Assembly: GCA_029721435.1 (NCBI GenBank)
Contig: CM056587.1
Location: 13,971,167 to 14,035,166 of the forward strand
Origin: Gymnothorax reevesii
Taxonomy: Eukaryota > Chordata > Actinopteri > Anguilliformes > Muraenidae
Length of the DNA: 64,000 bases
Direction of reading: 5' to 3'
Part shown: positions 12,701 through 23,425 of the stretch, in pieces
Position numbering within the stretch: the stretch's first letter is position 1
How the letters are laid out: each line of letters opens with the position of its first letter
Notes under the pieces: generated by a model
Told to the model about the DNA's origin: nothing
Database searches by the model: none
What the model saw: the letters and a program-made list of their open reading frames with translations, nothing else
Position numbers and translations under genes: made by a program

Positions 12701-13560
12701 GAGGGCATAAAACTCTGTCTAAACTCTGACCTTTTTTATGATGAAGGGGGGTGAGAGGGGAGGAGATGGGCAGGGGGAGGCAGACAGTAAAGATGAGCCA
12801 AGAAAAAGGAAAAAATACAGGCTACAAACATTCAGAGCCCTGTGTTGGAATCTCCGAGTCAACAACTGGAGTGCAAAACAAAAAAACAAAAAATGAATGC
12901 AGTGTAGAAAGTAGCACCGTGATCTTCTGGCTTAATTTGTCCCTTGGTTTGGATGTAGACGAAGAATTTGTTATTTTTTCCAACAGATTGTTGTGGATTA
13001 TGCTGTCCGAGCAAGAAAACATTCTTTACAACTTGTTAAAATGGCGGAAAAGGGACGTTTGTTGTCGAATGCAGATTCTTTTTGATATATTGTTTTTGCT
13101 GAAAATCTCCATTGCCTCTGCTCAGTTTTTTGGGTGCTGCAATTGATTTTGCTTTTAATTATAAAAATCTTAACAGACCTTCAGAAAGTTTTTTGGGAGA
13201 ATAATTTTTTGAAATCATTGCAAAAGAGTGACTTGATTGTGAGACTATAATTATTAGGCAGTCGACCAGGTGCTGGATTATCTCACACACTTAAATTATG
13301 TTAAAATGATGAGCCAGTTTGTAGAATGTACATTGATTCAGATGTGCAACTCTCCTACTATTCTATTCCGTGCTAAATTATGGCCTTAAAAAGAGTTGAC
13401 TCTCTGAAGGTGAGAACTTTTTCAAAACTCATTAATAATTGTGAAGGTCTCCGCCGTAACACCAAATGACCTACCATCTCCAACATTTCCCTTTTCTTTG
13501 TTTCTCTCTGCATCTTGTCCTGTTCTTACGTGTTTGAGATTTTGTTTATTTGTTTTTTTG
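9779..13560. other. no gene seen
   Basis: Reading frames of up to 131 codons (12751-13146, +) have no recognisable domains and biased, low-complexity composition. No exon, RNA gene or clear mobile element was recognised here. Confidence 0.4.
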
Positions 13561-13975
13561 TTTTGTTTTTTTTAGATCCCTCATCTTCTCTTCCTGCCAT
13601 TCTGATCACCTGATTACTTTGGCCACACCCATCTATCAGCTCCACACCTGTGGCCCATTCTCTCATTTAGCTCCGTACATTTACCGGCCCCTGAGCCTGA
13701 TAACCGAGCCAGGTTGTTCTTTATACTGTACTCGGTCAATTTGCCTTTTTTTGCTATCTTGCTTGTATGCAGCCTGCCTGTATCTTTGATTTTGTTGAGG
13801 ATTATTTGACTGCTCCTTTGTCCAAGCCCATGTTGGACTCGTTGCTTTGATTTGGACTGACTTTTGCGTACAATCCTTCCTGCACTGGACTTTGCTTCTG
13901 TGCCTATTCCCATGTTCAGTTTTTGTTTCCTGGTCTTGTTTTGCATTTGAGTTCCTTCCTGTGCCCTGACAGATG
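13561..13975 (+). repeat. dispersed repeat, possibly LTR-derived
   Basis: The pyrimidine-rich text with repeated 'cctg..ttgttctt' and 'ttggactgac..tgcactggac' phrases, ending 'tcctgtgccctgaca', resembles the LTRs of fish gypsy elements. No second copy, target duplication or coding part is visible in the window, so this is only a tentative label. Confidence 0.25.
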
Positions 13976-14699
13976 ATAAAAATTAAATTGTGGAATTTCC
14001 CAAAAGTAACAGGAAGACAGTGAAAAATTGTAGCACTCTCTCTTGCATAGATTTTGAAGGACTTCATCTGCATTCCTGCACCTTATTATTTTGAAGAAAA
14101 TGTCAATTATTTTCGACAGTAGGTTCCACTGCATGCACATTAAATTAGGAATAGTATGATAGACAGGTGACAAAGTCAAATCAGATTTTAAAACATTTCA
14201 CTTCTGTGACAAATGAATGGTGTCCAACTGGATAGTGAGAGTTATGGTTATGGATAGGGTTAGGATTATGTTTGACGCTTCTTGCATTAATCTTGGCAAC
14301 AGTTGACTGCGCAGTTGTCATACCTACAACGCCTTGTGATTTCGTCATCCAGAAGCGGGCATGGTCTTATCTAAACTGGGTCAAAAAAACAATAGACGCG
14401 TGGGGGCATTGCTTTTTAAGATGGCGTCCAGCATTCTCAACATCTGTATCCACACCTTTACATAGACTGTTCAATGGATTTTGGTGCAAACCTTTGTTGG
14501 CTGCCAAGTTGGAAAATATGCAAGAACTTTCAAGTCATTCAAAACTTTGGCGTCTTTCCCTCGCGAGACGTAGTCTGAGGTCCTTTGGTCTTGAAAATGC
14601 TCATTAGCGCAACAAAGGATTTTATACAGATGAACAACATGATACATTTAGGAACATGCTATCCTTTAATGCCTAGTGGCATTGATTAAAGAGCTGGGA
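13976..14699. other. no gene seen
   Basis: One 111-codon frame (14272-14607, +) has no recognisable homology. A short TTAGGG-like stretch (ggatagggttaggatt, about 14255) is too brief to be a telomeric array. Confidence 0.35.
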
Positions 14700-15760
14700 A
14701 GGCTCAGTTGACCTCAGATCTGAATAGAGATAGCAGAGGGAAAGTTATACAGTTAGCGGCTTGGGAGAGGTTTGATTATTGGGGCACAGATGACAGGAGC
14801 TTTAGTTACAGGAACTGCTCAATCAATCTGTTGATGACAATAACTTCTCTATCAATAAGGAAAATATCAGTAAATGGGGTCACTGGTGGAATTTTCAAAT
14901 TCAATGGCTGTGTTACTCATGCATTAGTGCGTTGTGTAAGGACAAATAAGAGCGATTCTTCTTCTGGTGATTGTGAATATCACTGCAGGACATGATTTGA
15001 CTGTATGAGCTATAACTGTCCATTGACAGCCGCATAGAGGGGGATGTTATGGTGGGCAACAGTATGTAAAAACCCCTCATTACTGGGGCAAATGGCTGTT
15101 CCAGAGCTTTTCAGTGGAAAAATTGTGAACGCTGGTCCTCAGAGATGTGGAAAAAATGGAAACAGTCAAATGAGTAATCTCTCACCACAATTTTGATGAG
15201 GTGGTGAATGCACAGTGTGTGCGGTATACATCAAGCAATTAGTACAGGCCTGAATGCTTGACCCTAAGGATGAAGGGAAGCATTAGATCCTGTTTTGGAG
15301 GGCATTTTTCTGACTTGGTTTCGGTCCACTTGTCCCCTTACAGGGAAATCAATTCAAAGTTATTCTGACTGATCTGCTTTATCCGGTGATGAAACATTTG
15401 TATCCTGATAGGAGTGGTTGCTTCCAGGATGGCAAAACCCGTATCCACAAGGCAAGAGGGGTCACTGTTTTGATGAGTGTGAAAATGATGTGAATAATAT
15501 GCTATGGTCCTCAGTCACCAGAATGCACTCCTAATGGATATTTTGGATTAATATCTTACACAGTGCTCTCCACCACCATTCACAAAACACCAAATGAAGG
15601 AGTATCCTTTGGAAGAATGGTGTTCAACCCTTCCAGTAGAAAGAGTACTAGACACTTAAATAGGCCTAATTTGAAGCTGCTCTGGTGGCCCATGGAGACC
15701 CAGCACCTTGCTGTGACTTTTTATGCTGATTTTTTCTTTAATTTCTCACTTGCCAGTTCA
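14700..15760 (+). pseudogene. decayed Tc1-like transposon
   Basis: From 'gacaggagctttagttacaggaactgctcaa' (about 14800) to 'gcaccttgctgtgactttttatgctgat' (about 15730) the text follows, in order, a Tc1-type transposase gene of fish. It includes the 3' region with the 'cagtcaccagaatgc..' and 'gtgctctccaccaccat' segments. Many indels and stops break the frame, so no transposase can be made. The Tc1/mariner assignment rests on recognition of the family; terminal repeats were not located. Confidence 0.65.
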
Positions 15761-15784
15761 GCACTGCGCGACCAAAACTGAGGG

Positions 15785-17173
15785 AAACTATGAAAGTGTT
15801 TTAATTTAGTAAGTCGTGAAACGTTTTGCCCCGGTGACGATACTGCTGGATTTCCAGTGGTGGTCTTGGGCTGAGCTGGCGGAAAATCGCCCCCATAATC
15901 ACTGTACACTCACACCGAGGCTGACCTCCCCTCCCCATGGTGCACTGCTCTTCCTGTATGTACAGATGTAGGGTCCCTGCTGAATCTACGATCTATTTCC
16001 ACAGTTTGCTGGATCTGCTCTCTCTGTTAAGAATGCCAAAAAAAAGAAGAAGAAAAAATGCAAATCAAGCATTTCTGCTCATTTCGAAGGGCAGCTTAAT
16101 ATGTAGTGCTATGCTCACTAGTGGCTGATTAATAGTGCTATATTTATTTATTTATTTTATCATTTTTTTAATATCAATAGTTCTTCCATTTTGCCAGCTT
16201 TGTCTTTGTCCTCCAATTTTTAAAAATTGTTTCAAGTCCCATCTGTAGCTAATGTGATGTCTTTTAATGATAATGCACTGATTCAGTACTCTCACTACCA
16301 TTTTGACAACAAAAACATGTATTTTATTGATAAAATTCATAGACCATCTTCCTCCTAAAGAACATCGGGGCTGACATCTGCCATGTCATTTTCCTGTTCT
16401 TTTTTTAAATGCTGAATCCTTTTGCTAAATGAATACCCCTCGTCTAACAACGCAAGGCTTCAAATTGACCCCCGGTTCCCATGGTAGTAGATGGTGATGA
16501 CCTTGTTTACCTGTCTAATAGGTGCTTTGATCATGTAATTGCGAGGCCAATGGGATTTGTCCGCCTGTTGTTTTTAGCTAGAGGGCAGAGTCGGTCATGC
16601 AGTGAAGTGACCCCAGCGATGGGCGTGTATACATACTTACACTTGGTGCGCCTCCTGTTTTATTCAGCGCACATGACCCTGTTTTGCCATTAAAGGCATT
16701 GAAGCACCCCTGACTGCTCGCAGGATAACAAACGACTTCCTGCAAATGTTCTCCATCAGTATCTCAGTGCATCTCCTGTCACAACGAAGATTACTTCACC
16801 TGATCCTCTATGTTTTACTCTGCATTTGAAATCTAATGGGAGTATCTAAATAGGTACTTCACCATCTTGTTAGGTTTATCAAAATCAATGTCAGAAATCC
16901 ACAGGCCTCATCAAGTAAATTGCCAGCTTGTTAAGTGAATTAAATAAGTCAATTACTTGATAAAGATATCACTGCTAAAATTTCCATGCATAAATCTGTA
17001 CACTTTTGACCCCTGGTATCCCTGGGTTTTGCCTGTCTTGTGCGCCCTGAAGCCAGGAATGATTTTGGAATTATTTTTGTATGTAGCTTAAAGGGAAAGA
17101 ATAGTATCTGGGGGAGAATGTTTTGAGAGACAGGGTGGGGGAGCATAATGAGTCAGCTCAGAGCTATCTGATG

Positions 17174-17210
<37 letters not shown>

Positions 17211-17846
17211 TCCTGCTGGCAGCCGCTGTCTGTTTATTTTCCTGATGTTGGTATCTGGGGGCCCTGAGGGGCAGGGAAGAGTGTAGTGTCCTCCGTCTCT
17301 CCCTCCTAGGCTGGAGGGGAGAGGACTGGCCTGGAGAAGTGAATTCTGTTGAGCTGCAGAACCTGTTTCACTGATTCAAGCCACAATTTTTTTAAATTAT
17401 TGTAGCTTCACAGACGGTAAGATTTATCATGATGATGCTGAATTTGGAGAGACTTATATGTTGTCAATATGTCCTCAATACAATTTGTCCTCTGTTTAAT
17501 TATTTATTTAACATATGGACCTGGAATTCCTTTCCTATTATTCTAGATCTTCAAATTCTATTCAGAGCCGAACTCCTACGTTTGCGTGTTCGCCTCGGTG
17601 TGCTTGTAACCACTGACGAGGGCATGTTCTGTTCCCACAAGGTCATCATACTTGCCTTATGAAAACAAAGTATATAAAATGGTGTCAATCAAACTTGTGA
17701 AACTCAGCGTATTTTAATTTTATTGACCTAAAATCATGGTAATATCAACAATAAAGGTATACAAGAAAATTAAATGCGCAATGAAGCACATTCTTCTTTG
17801 AAAAAACGAGCAAACCTGAATCAAATAATTATTTCTTGGTAAATCA
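15785..17846. other. no gene seen; one GT microsatellite
   Basis: There are short frames only. Apart from the dinucleotide run at 17176-17209 and an AT-rich 'atttatttattt' stretch near 16140, I see no structure that can be named. Confidence 0.4.
17176..17209. repeat. (GT)n microsatellite
   Basis: This is an uninterrupted GT dinucleotide run of about 34 bp. Confidence 0.95.
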
Positions 17847-17924
17847 TACAACCCTATGACCAAAAGAGTTGGGACACTGAGTAAAATGTCGACAAAAACA
17901 GAATGCAAAGATTTCCAAATCAAT

Positions 17925-17928
17925 GAAG
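17925..17928. other. target-site duplication, left copy (GAAG)
   Basis: GAAG sits immediately before the outer TG of the LTR and recurs directly after the CA of the other LTR (23922-23925). Four to six bp duplications are usual for LTR-element integrases. Confidence 0.85.
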
Positions 17929-18424
17929 TGTTATGGCCCCAATTTGTTATTACATTCATAACACAACAGCAACAGCAAGGGACGACAAACACAGTTTCAA
18001 CAACTAAAACACATTTAATTTTTAACAAAGACAAAGACTAATAACAACCTACAACTAAAGACCAAGATTGATAAATAAGAAAAAAACAGAAATAATTACA
18101 GTCCCTTCTTGGTGGGGTGGCTTGGTGATGTCCTGGATGAAGAAAATGCTCAAACACAGGCAAAGAAATCCACAAAAGAAACGTCACAGGTCTTGAACAG
18201 AATGGCAGGTCTGGTCATCTTCTTGCAATTTCTCCTACTGCTTTACTGTCTCGATTCTTTTCCTTATATACTCTTTTGCAGACCCCACCCACATTTAGAC
18301 CTCTTTTTTTTAACTTTCTGAGACTTGCCCCAGACATGTCCAGGACATGTCTAAACATGACTGCAGTGTGAGCTTAACAAAAAAAGGTAAATACTGCCAT
18401 CTTGTGGCCTATATTCACATTACA
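17929..18424 (-). repeat. downstream (3') LTR of the Gmr1-like element
   Basis: This is 496 bp, TG at 17929 and CA at 18423-18424 as read on the + strand. It matches the other LTR base for base as far as reading by eye can tell, at a constant offset of 5497. A 70-codon + strand frame inside it (18109) recurs in the other LTR and is not a gene. Confidence 0.95.
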
Positions 18425-18435
18425 CCTCCATTCCA
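18425..18435 (-). other. candidate polypurine tract
   Basis: In element orientation the bases TGGAATGGAGG abut the 3' LTR. This is the expected place for the plus-strand primer, though the tract is short and has one T inside. Confidence 0.5.
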
Positions 18436-18557
18436 AAAGGGAAAAATTTTGACTCATAAAGGCAAAATTTTTCTTTTCAATACAAAATGGTTAAGTGAAC
18501 ACTTGTCTATATATACATATCATACAATATTCAAACACATGATATATATATACACAT

Positions 18558-21500
18558 TCAAACACGGGATAAGCAATCAGCAATTACATTGTCTGTACCC
18601 TTCACATGCTTAATTTCCAAGTCAAACTCCTGTAAAATCAAACTCCAATTCAACAATCTCCGATTCTTGTTTTTCATCTTACTCAAAAACGTTAACGGAT
18701 TGTGGTCAGTGTACACAATCATTGGCTTTTGTCCTGTACAAACATAAACCTCAAAGTGTTGTAATGAAAGGACCAGAGCCAACAGTTCCTTCTCTATTGT
18801 GGAATAGTTCCTTTGGTGGCGATTGAACTTCCTGGAGAAGTATGCCACGGGATGCTCAATGTCATCAGAGTCACTTCTCTGTAGGAGCACAGATCCACAA
18901 GCTTGGTCGCTAGCATCGACCGCGATGGAGAACGGTTTGTTGAAGTCAGGAGATTTGAGCACGGGGAAGTGACACAGCAGAGACTTCAGGTGATCGAAGG
19001 CTCTCTGGCATGCATCATCCCAGGTGAACTTTACGCCTTTCTTCAGTTGGTTAGTTAGACTGAGAGCAATCTCAGCAAAGTTCTTGCAGAACTTGCGGTA
19101 GTACCCGATCATTCCAAGGAAGCGGCGCAAAGCTTTTTTGTTGTCAGGAACTGGAAAGTCCATGATGGCTTGGACTTTAGTATTTATGGGTGCCACCTTA
19201 CCCTGGCCTATGACGTAGCCAAGATAGGTGACAGTAGCACAACCAAAGTCACTCTTGCTCAGGTTAACAGTCAGGTTAGCCTGGGTCAGGCGCTGGAACA
19301 ACGTCTCTACATCTTTTAGATGTTCTTCCCAGGAGTCACTCCGTGTGATCAGGTCATCGATGTACGCACCCGTGTGTGGCAATCCGGCGATTGTAGACTG
19401 TATCATCCTTTGGAACGTGGCTGGGGCATTTTTCATGCCAAAGGGTAGGACTTCATACTGGTACAATCCAGATGGTGTGGCAAAAGCAGAGATGCTCTTG
19501 GCCCTCTCAGTTAAAGGCACACACCAATAACCCTTCAATAAATCAATCTTGGTCAGAAACTTTGCTTGCCCTACACTATCAATACAATCATCAATCCTAG
19601 GTATTGGAAACACATCAGTTCTAGTTACAGCATTGACTTTGCGATAATCTGTACAGAATCTAGTACTTCCATCAGGTTTTGGAACTAGCACACAGGGTGA
19701 ACTCCAATCTGAGTTGGAGGGTCTGATAATATCATGTTTTAACATGTACTCAACCTCTTTCTCAGCAATCTTTCTCTTTTCAGGATTCATCCGGTATGGA
19801 TGCTGTTTTATTGGTTTGGCATCACCAACATCTACATCATGAGAGGCTATAGTAACTCTCTTTGGAACATCAGGAAACAATTCCTCATATTTCTTGATCA
19901 ACCTTTCAAACTGATCTCTCTGTGAGGGTTCTAAGTGCTGGAGTTTTACATCAAGATTTTGCAACACTTCAGTGTTTGACAATTTACATGAAAGAACTTC
20001 AGCTTTAATTCTTGGTTCATCACCTTGAAACTCCCCCTCATCTTCACACGTTTCGACCATTGGAGAATCTGAAGTGACAGCTGCAACCCTAGCATTTCTG
20101 TCATGATAAGGCTTTAGCATGTTAATATGACACAATTGTTTTGGTTTTCTCCTATCTGGAGTCTTCACAATGTAATTGAGATCATTGAGTTTTGTCAGAA
20201 TTTCATAAGGACCATGAAATCTAGCCTGCAATGGATTGGACTGCAAGGGAAACAACACAAGGACCTTTTCTCCTGGTTTAAACTCACGGCTTCTAGCCTT
20301 ATGATCATACCAAGTTTTCATTTTTCCCTGACTTGATTTCAAGTTCTCTTTGGCAAGGTCACAAGCTGCACGCAATCTTTCCTTGAACTTGCCAACATAG
20401 TCTAACAGACTGATATGCGGCTCTTTCTCTTGCCATTGTTCACTCAATAATAGCAAAGGTCCTCTCACTTCATGACCAAACACTAGCTCAAATGGACTGA
20501 ATCCAGTAGACTCCTGCACTGCTTCTCTAGCTGCAAACAACAGCAAATGAACCCCTTCATCCCAGTCTTTCTCATGGTCATAACAATAAGTCCTCATCAT
20601 TGTCTTGAGAGTGGAATGAAACCGCTCTAAGGCACCCTGACTTTCTGGATGATAGGCACTAGAAAGAATCTGTTTTGCACCTAGTTCATACACAACCTGC
20701 TGAAACAATCCTGAAGTGAAATTGCTACCTTGGTCTGACTGAATTTCCCTGGGAAGACCAAACAACGTGAAGAACTTTATCAAAGCCTTCGAGATTGCAG
20801 TTGCCTTGATGTTACGTAGAGGTATGGCTTCGGGGAATCTGGTAGATGCACACATGATTGTCAACAAGTACTGATTTCCAGATCTAGTCTTGGGTAATGG
20901 ACCAACGCAATCAACAATGACCCTAGAGAATGGCTCCCCAAATGCTGGGATAGGCTGCAATGGAGCTACAGGTGGGTCTAACTGGTGTTTTCCAACTACC
21001 TGACAAGTGTGACAGGTTTTGCAAAAGTTGGAAACGTCTTTCCGAAGCCCAGGCCAAAAGAAGTGTTTCATGATCTTATCAACAGTCTTGTTAACACCAA
21101 GATGACCTCCTAAAGGTAAACTATGAGCCATTGTTAAGATCTCATTCCTGTAGACCTTCGGAACAACAATTTGCCTGACCACTGCCCAATCTGCATTGGC
21201 AGGGATATCAGGAGGGCGCCACTTCCGCATCAGCACACCATCCTTGAGATAATACCCAACTGGAACTGCGTCTATTTCTTTATCAGGAAGGGCTCTCCTC
21301 TTTAGTACACAAATTTCAGGATCATTAGTTTGCTCCTCAATCAACCGCTCTCTGGACAGAGACAAGTCTCCAGACACATCAGAATCACCAGACCCATCCG
21401 GCTGGCTGAATAGAGAACTGATAAAAGTATCTGATAAGTCCTCAAACGGAGAAACCATAGTAGGCCAATCAGAGTCATGAGGCGAACCACCTGAGTCCTG

Positions 21501-23342
21501 ACTATTCAATGTACTGGACGGCACCACATCATCTTCTTCTTTAGCCTTCTTGGCCATAGCACGAGTCACTGCGCAAGAAGGATACAGAGATGGGTCCTCA
21601 TCCCCATCTTCAGTGCTCGGCTGTGAAGTAAGATGAACAGGGGGAATTACTTTGCCCCCAGCCAGGTCATTGCCCAGCAACAGAGAAACACCCTTTATAG
21701 GTAGACTTGACATAAGTCCCACCTTTACCTGTCCTGTAACTAAATCTGACTTCAAGAATATAGAGCGCAGGGGTACAGATACAGTCCTCCCTTCAATACC
21801 TTGTACAAGTATGAAATCCCCTGAAGCGGTCTCATCACGTAACTCCAAGGAGTCCATCAACAAAAGTGACTGAGAAGCTCCGGTATCCCTTAGGATATAT
21901 ATGGGGACAGGAGTAGTATGCTCATTCAGAGCCACAAATCCCTCTGACACAAATGGAAGAAATTCCTCCCTCACAAAGTCAGCTGTATTAGGCTTTTTAG
22001 CCCCACAAGAAGCAGGCAATTCAGCAGATTGGTTATCTACTACAGGGGTTTCTAACCTTGTTTTCACAAAGGCATTTGGTTTGGTATCCTTTTCTTTTTC
22101 TTTTTTAGCTTTAAGGAACCAACAGTTAGTTGTAACATGACCAGATTTCTTGCAATATCTGCAAACTAGACCACTTCTGTCACTGTCAGCTTTCACACTT
22201 TGATCAGACCTGTTACTGAATTTCTGAGCACCATCACCAGATTTGTCTTTGTCTTTGGGTGAGGAATCTTGGGTATCACCATAACCCTTTATCTGAAATT
22301 GGGACCATCTATTATTACTGCTAGACTGAAATTTGGACTTATGTGTGAGAACATATTCATCTGCAAATTTGGCAGCTGATTGCAAATTCAGTGCTTGCTT
22401 CTCATTAAGGTAGGTCTTAACATCATCTTTAACACAGTTCTTGAATTCTTCAACTAACACCATCTCTTTTAGTGAGTTGAAATCATCCTTGACCTCCATA
22501 GAAGTACACCAGCGCTCAAAGCAAACCTGCTTTTCATTAGCAAATTCAACATAAGTCTGATTTTCAGATTTCTTCAGACCTCTGAATTTCTGTCGGTAAG
22601 CCTCTGGAACCAACTCATAAGCTCTCATAATAACCTTTTTGACAACCTCATAATCAGAGGAATCATCTGCAGACAAAGCCGAATAGGCTTGTTGAGCTTT
22701 ACCCTTGAGGACAGTTTGCAACATCAGAGGCCAGTGTTCCTTTGGCCACTGGCAACTCTTTGCTACCTTTTCAAAACACTGGAAATAGTTGTCTACGTCC
22801 TTTTCAGAAAATGGAGGCACCAGTTTTACCTCCTGACTGGCGCAAAATTTATTTTTAGTTTCAATTTTAATTTTTAGTTTCTCCATTTGGAGTCTTTCTT
22901 CTCTATCCAACTTCTCTAATTCAAAATCTCTTTGTCTTGCAAATTTTTCTAACTCAAATTCTCTTTGTTTTTCTTCTCTTGCTAATTTTTCTAACTCAAA
23001 CTGCCTTTGTTTTTCTTTTTCTTCCCTCTCAAATTCCCTTTCTTTTTCTCTTTCCTCCCTTTCAATCTCTAGCATTTTTAATTTAAGTTCCATTTCTATA
23101 TTTGGATTTTCCACTGGAAACTGTTCCAGATCTCCTGGTGCAAACACATTTTCATCAATGTAATATTCAACTATCTCTCTAGCCAGTCTTGCTTTTCGCA
23201 TGGCTGGTTTTACCTCTGTCAACTCCAACTGTCTGCAAATTTCTAGCAGTTCTGTCTTTTTAAAAGACTTCAAAACCCCTACGGTTGGTGATGCCAAGAA
23301 ATCATCCATTGCTGTTGTCAATATATATCTAGGAAAATTCAC
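18558..23342 (-). CDS. Gmr1-like gag-pol polyprotein (PR-IN-RT-RH order)
   Basis: This single frame of 1594 codons encodes all functions for retrotransposition. In order: a SAP-like helical N terminus (about 12-65); a Glu/Arg/Lys-rich coiled coil (about 80-165); a capsid region resembling the SCAN fold (about 170-335); a CX2CX4HX4C zinc knuckle (C394, C397, H402, C407); and an aspartic protease with DTGAS at 486-490. Integrase follows with an HHCC finger (H740, H747, C777, C780), a DD35E core (D811, D870, E906) and a GPY/F-like module (about 1025-1080). Reverse transcriptase has D1267 and YIDD at 1327-1330, and RNase H has D1476, E1517 or E1519, D1546 and a late D1584/D1589. It stops just after RNase H. 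No stop, frameshift or lost catalytic residue is seen. Start is M1 (23342) or M12 (23309). How Gag and Pol levels are balanced without a frameshift is not visible. Confidence 0.95.
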   Translation of the reverse strand: MNFPRYILTTAMDDFLASPTVGVLKSFKKTELLEICRQLELTEVKPAMRKARLAREIVEYYIDENVFAPGDLEQFPVENPNIEMELKLKMLEIEREEREKEREFEREEKEKQRQFELEKLAREEKQREFELEKFARQRDFELEKLDREERLQMEKLKIKIETKNKFCASQEVKLVPPFSEKDVDNYFQCFEKVAKSCQWPKEHWPLMLQTVLKGKAQQAYSALSADDSSDYEVVKKVIMRAYELVPEAYRQKFRGLKKSENQTYVEFANEKQVCFERWCTSMEVKDDFNSLKEMVLVEEFKNCVKDDVKTYLNEKQALNLQSAAKFADEYVLTHKSKFQSSSNNRWSQFQIKGYGDTQDSSPKDKDKSGDGAQKFSNRSDQSVKADSDRSGLVCRYCKKSGHVTTNCWFLKAKKEKEKDTKPNAFVKTRLETPVVDNQSAELPASCGAKKPNTADFVREEFLPFVSEGFVALNEHTTPVPIYILRDTGASQSLLLMDSLELRDETASGDFILVQGIEGRTVSVPLRSIFLKSDLVTGQVKVGLMSSLPIKGVSLLLGNDLAGGKVIPPVHLTSQPSTEDGDEDPSLYPSCAVTRAMAKKAKEEDDVVPSSTLNSQDSGGSPHDSDWPTMVSPFEDLSDTFISSLFSQPDGSGDSDVSGDLSLSRERLIEEQTNDPEICVLKRRALPDKEIDAVPVGYYLKDGVLMRKWRPPDIPANADWAVVRQIVVPKVYRNEILTMAHSLPLGGHLGVNKTVDKIMKHFFWPGLRKDVSNFCKTCHTCQVVGKHQLDPPVAPLQPIPAFGEPFSRVIVDCVGPLPKTRSGNQYLLTIMCASTRFPEAIPLRNIKATAISKALIKFFTLFGLPREIQSDQGSNFTSGLFQQVVYELGAKQILSSAYHPESQGALERFHSTLKTMMRTYCYDHEKDWDEGVHLLLFAAREAVQESTGFSPFELVFGHEVRGPLLLLSEQWQEKEPHISLLDYVGKFKERLRAACDLAKENLKSSQGKMKTWYDHKARSREFKPGEKVLVLFPLQSNPLQARFHGPYEILTKLNDLNYIVKTPDRRKPKQLCHINMLKPYHDRNARVAAVTSDSPMVETCEDEGEFQGDEPRIKAEVLSCKLSNTEVLQNLDVKLQHLEPSQRDQFERLIKKYEELFPDVPKRVTIASHDVDVGDAKPIKQHPYRMNPEKRKIAEKEVEYMLKHDIIRPSNSDWSSPCVLVPKPDGSTRFCTDYRKVNAVTRTDVFPIPRIDDCIDSVGQAKFLTKIDLLKGYWCVPLTERAKSISAFATPSGLYQYEVLPFGMKNAPATFQRMIQSTIAGLPHTGAYIDDLITRSDSWEEHLKDVETLFQRLTQANLTVNLSKSDFGCATVTYLGYVIGQGKVAPINTKVQAIMDFPVPDNKKALRRFLGMIGYYRKFCKNFAEIALSLTNQLKKGVKFTWDDACQRAFDHLKSLLCHFPVLKSPDFNKPFSIAVDASDQACGSVLLQRSDSDDIEHPVAYFSRKFNRHQRNYSTIEKELLALVLSLQHFEVYVCTGQKPMIVYTDHNPLTFLSKMKNKNRRLLNWSLILQEFDLEIKHVKGTDNVIADCLSRV

Positions 23343-23401
23343 AAAAACAATTTCACAATTTGGAATGTTAGATTTTCAATAAATTACTCACACAATGGTC
23401 T

Positions 23402-23422
23402 ATCCCGGACCTTGAGCCCCCA
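23402..23422 (-). other. primer-binding site, tRNA-Pro-like with 3-nt insert
   Basis: Three bases inside the upstream LTR the element reads TGGGGGCTC, then AAG, then GTCCGGGAT. Without AAG this equals the 18-nt complement of the 3' end of vertebrate tRNA-Pro, the primer used by many gammaretroviruses. The spacer and position suit a primer site. Nine perfect bases start at the CCA end, and nine more could pair beyond a bulge. Confidence 0.65.
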
Positions 23423-23425
23423 ATT

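Noticed and set aside
12751..13146. A 131-codon + strand frame
   Set aside because: Low-complexity start, no recognised domain and no gene context.
14240..14275. Interstitial telomere repeat
   Set aside because: Only one or two TTAGGG-like phrases occur; not an array.
18109..18321. A 70-codon + strand frame found identically at 23606-23818
   Set aside because: It is inside both LTRs, antisense to the element, and is duplicated only because the LTRs are.
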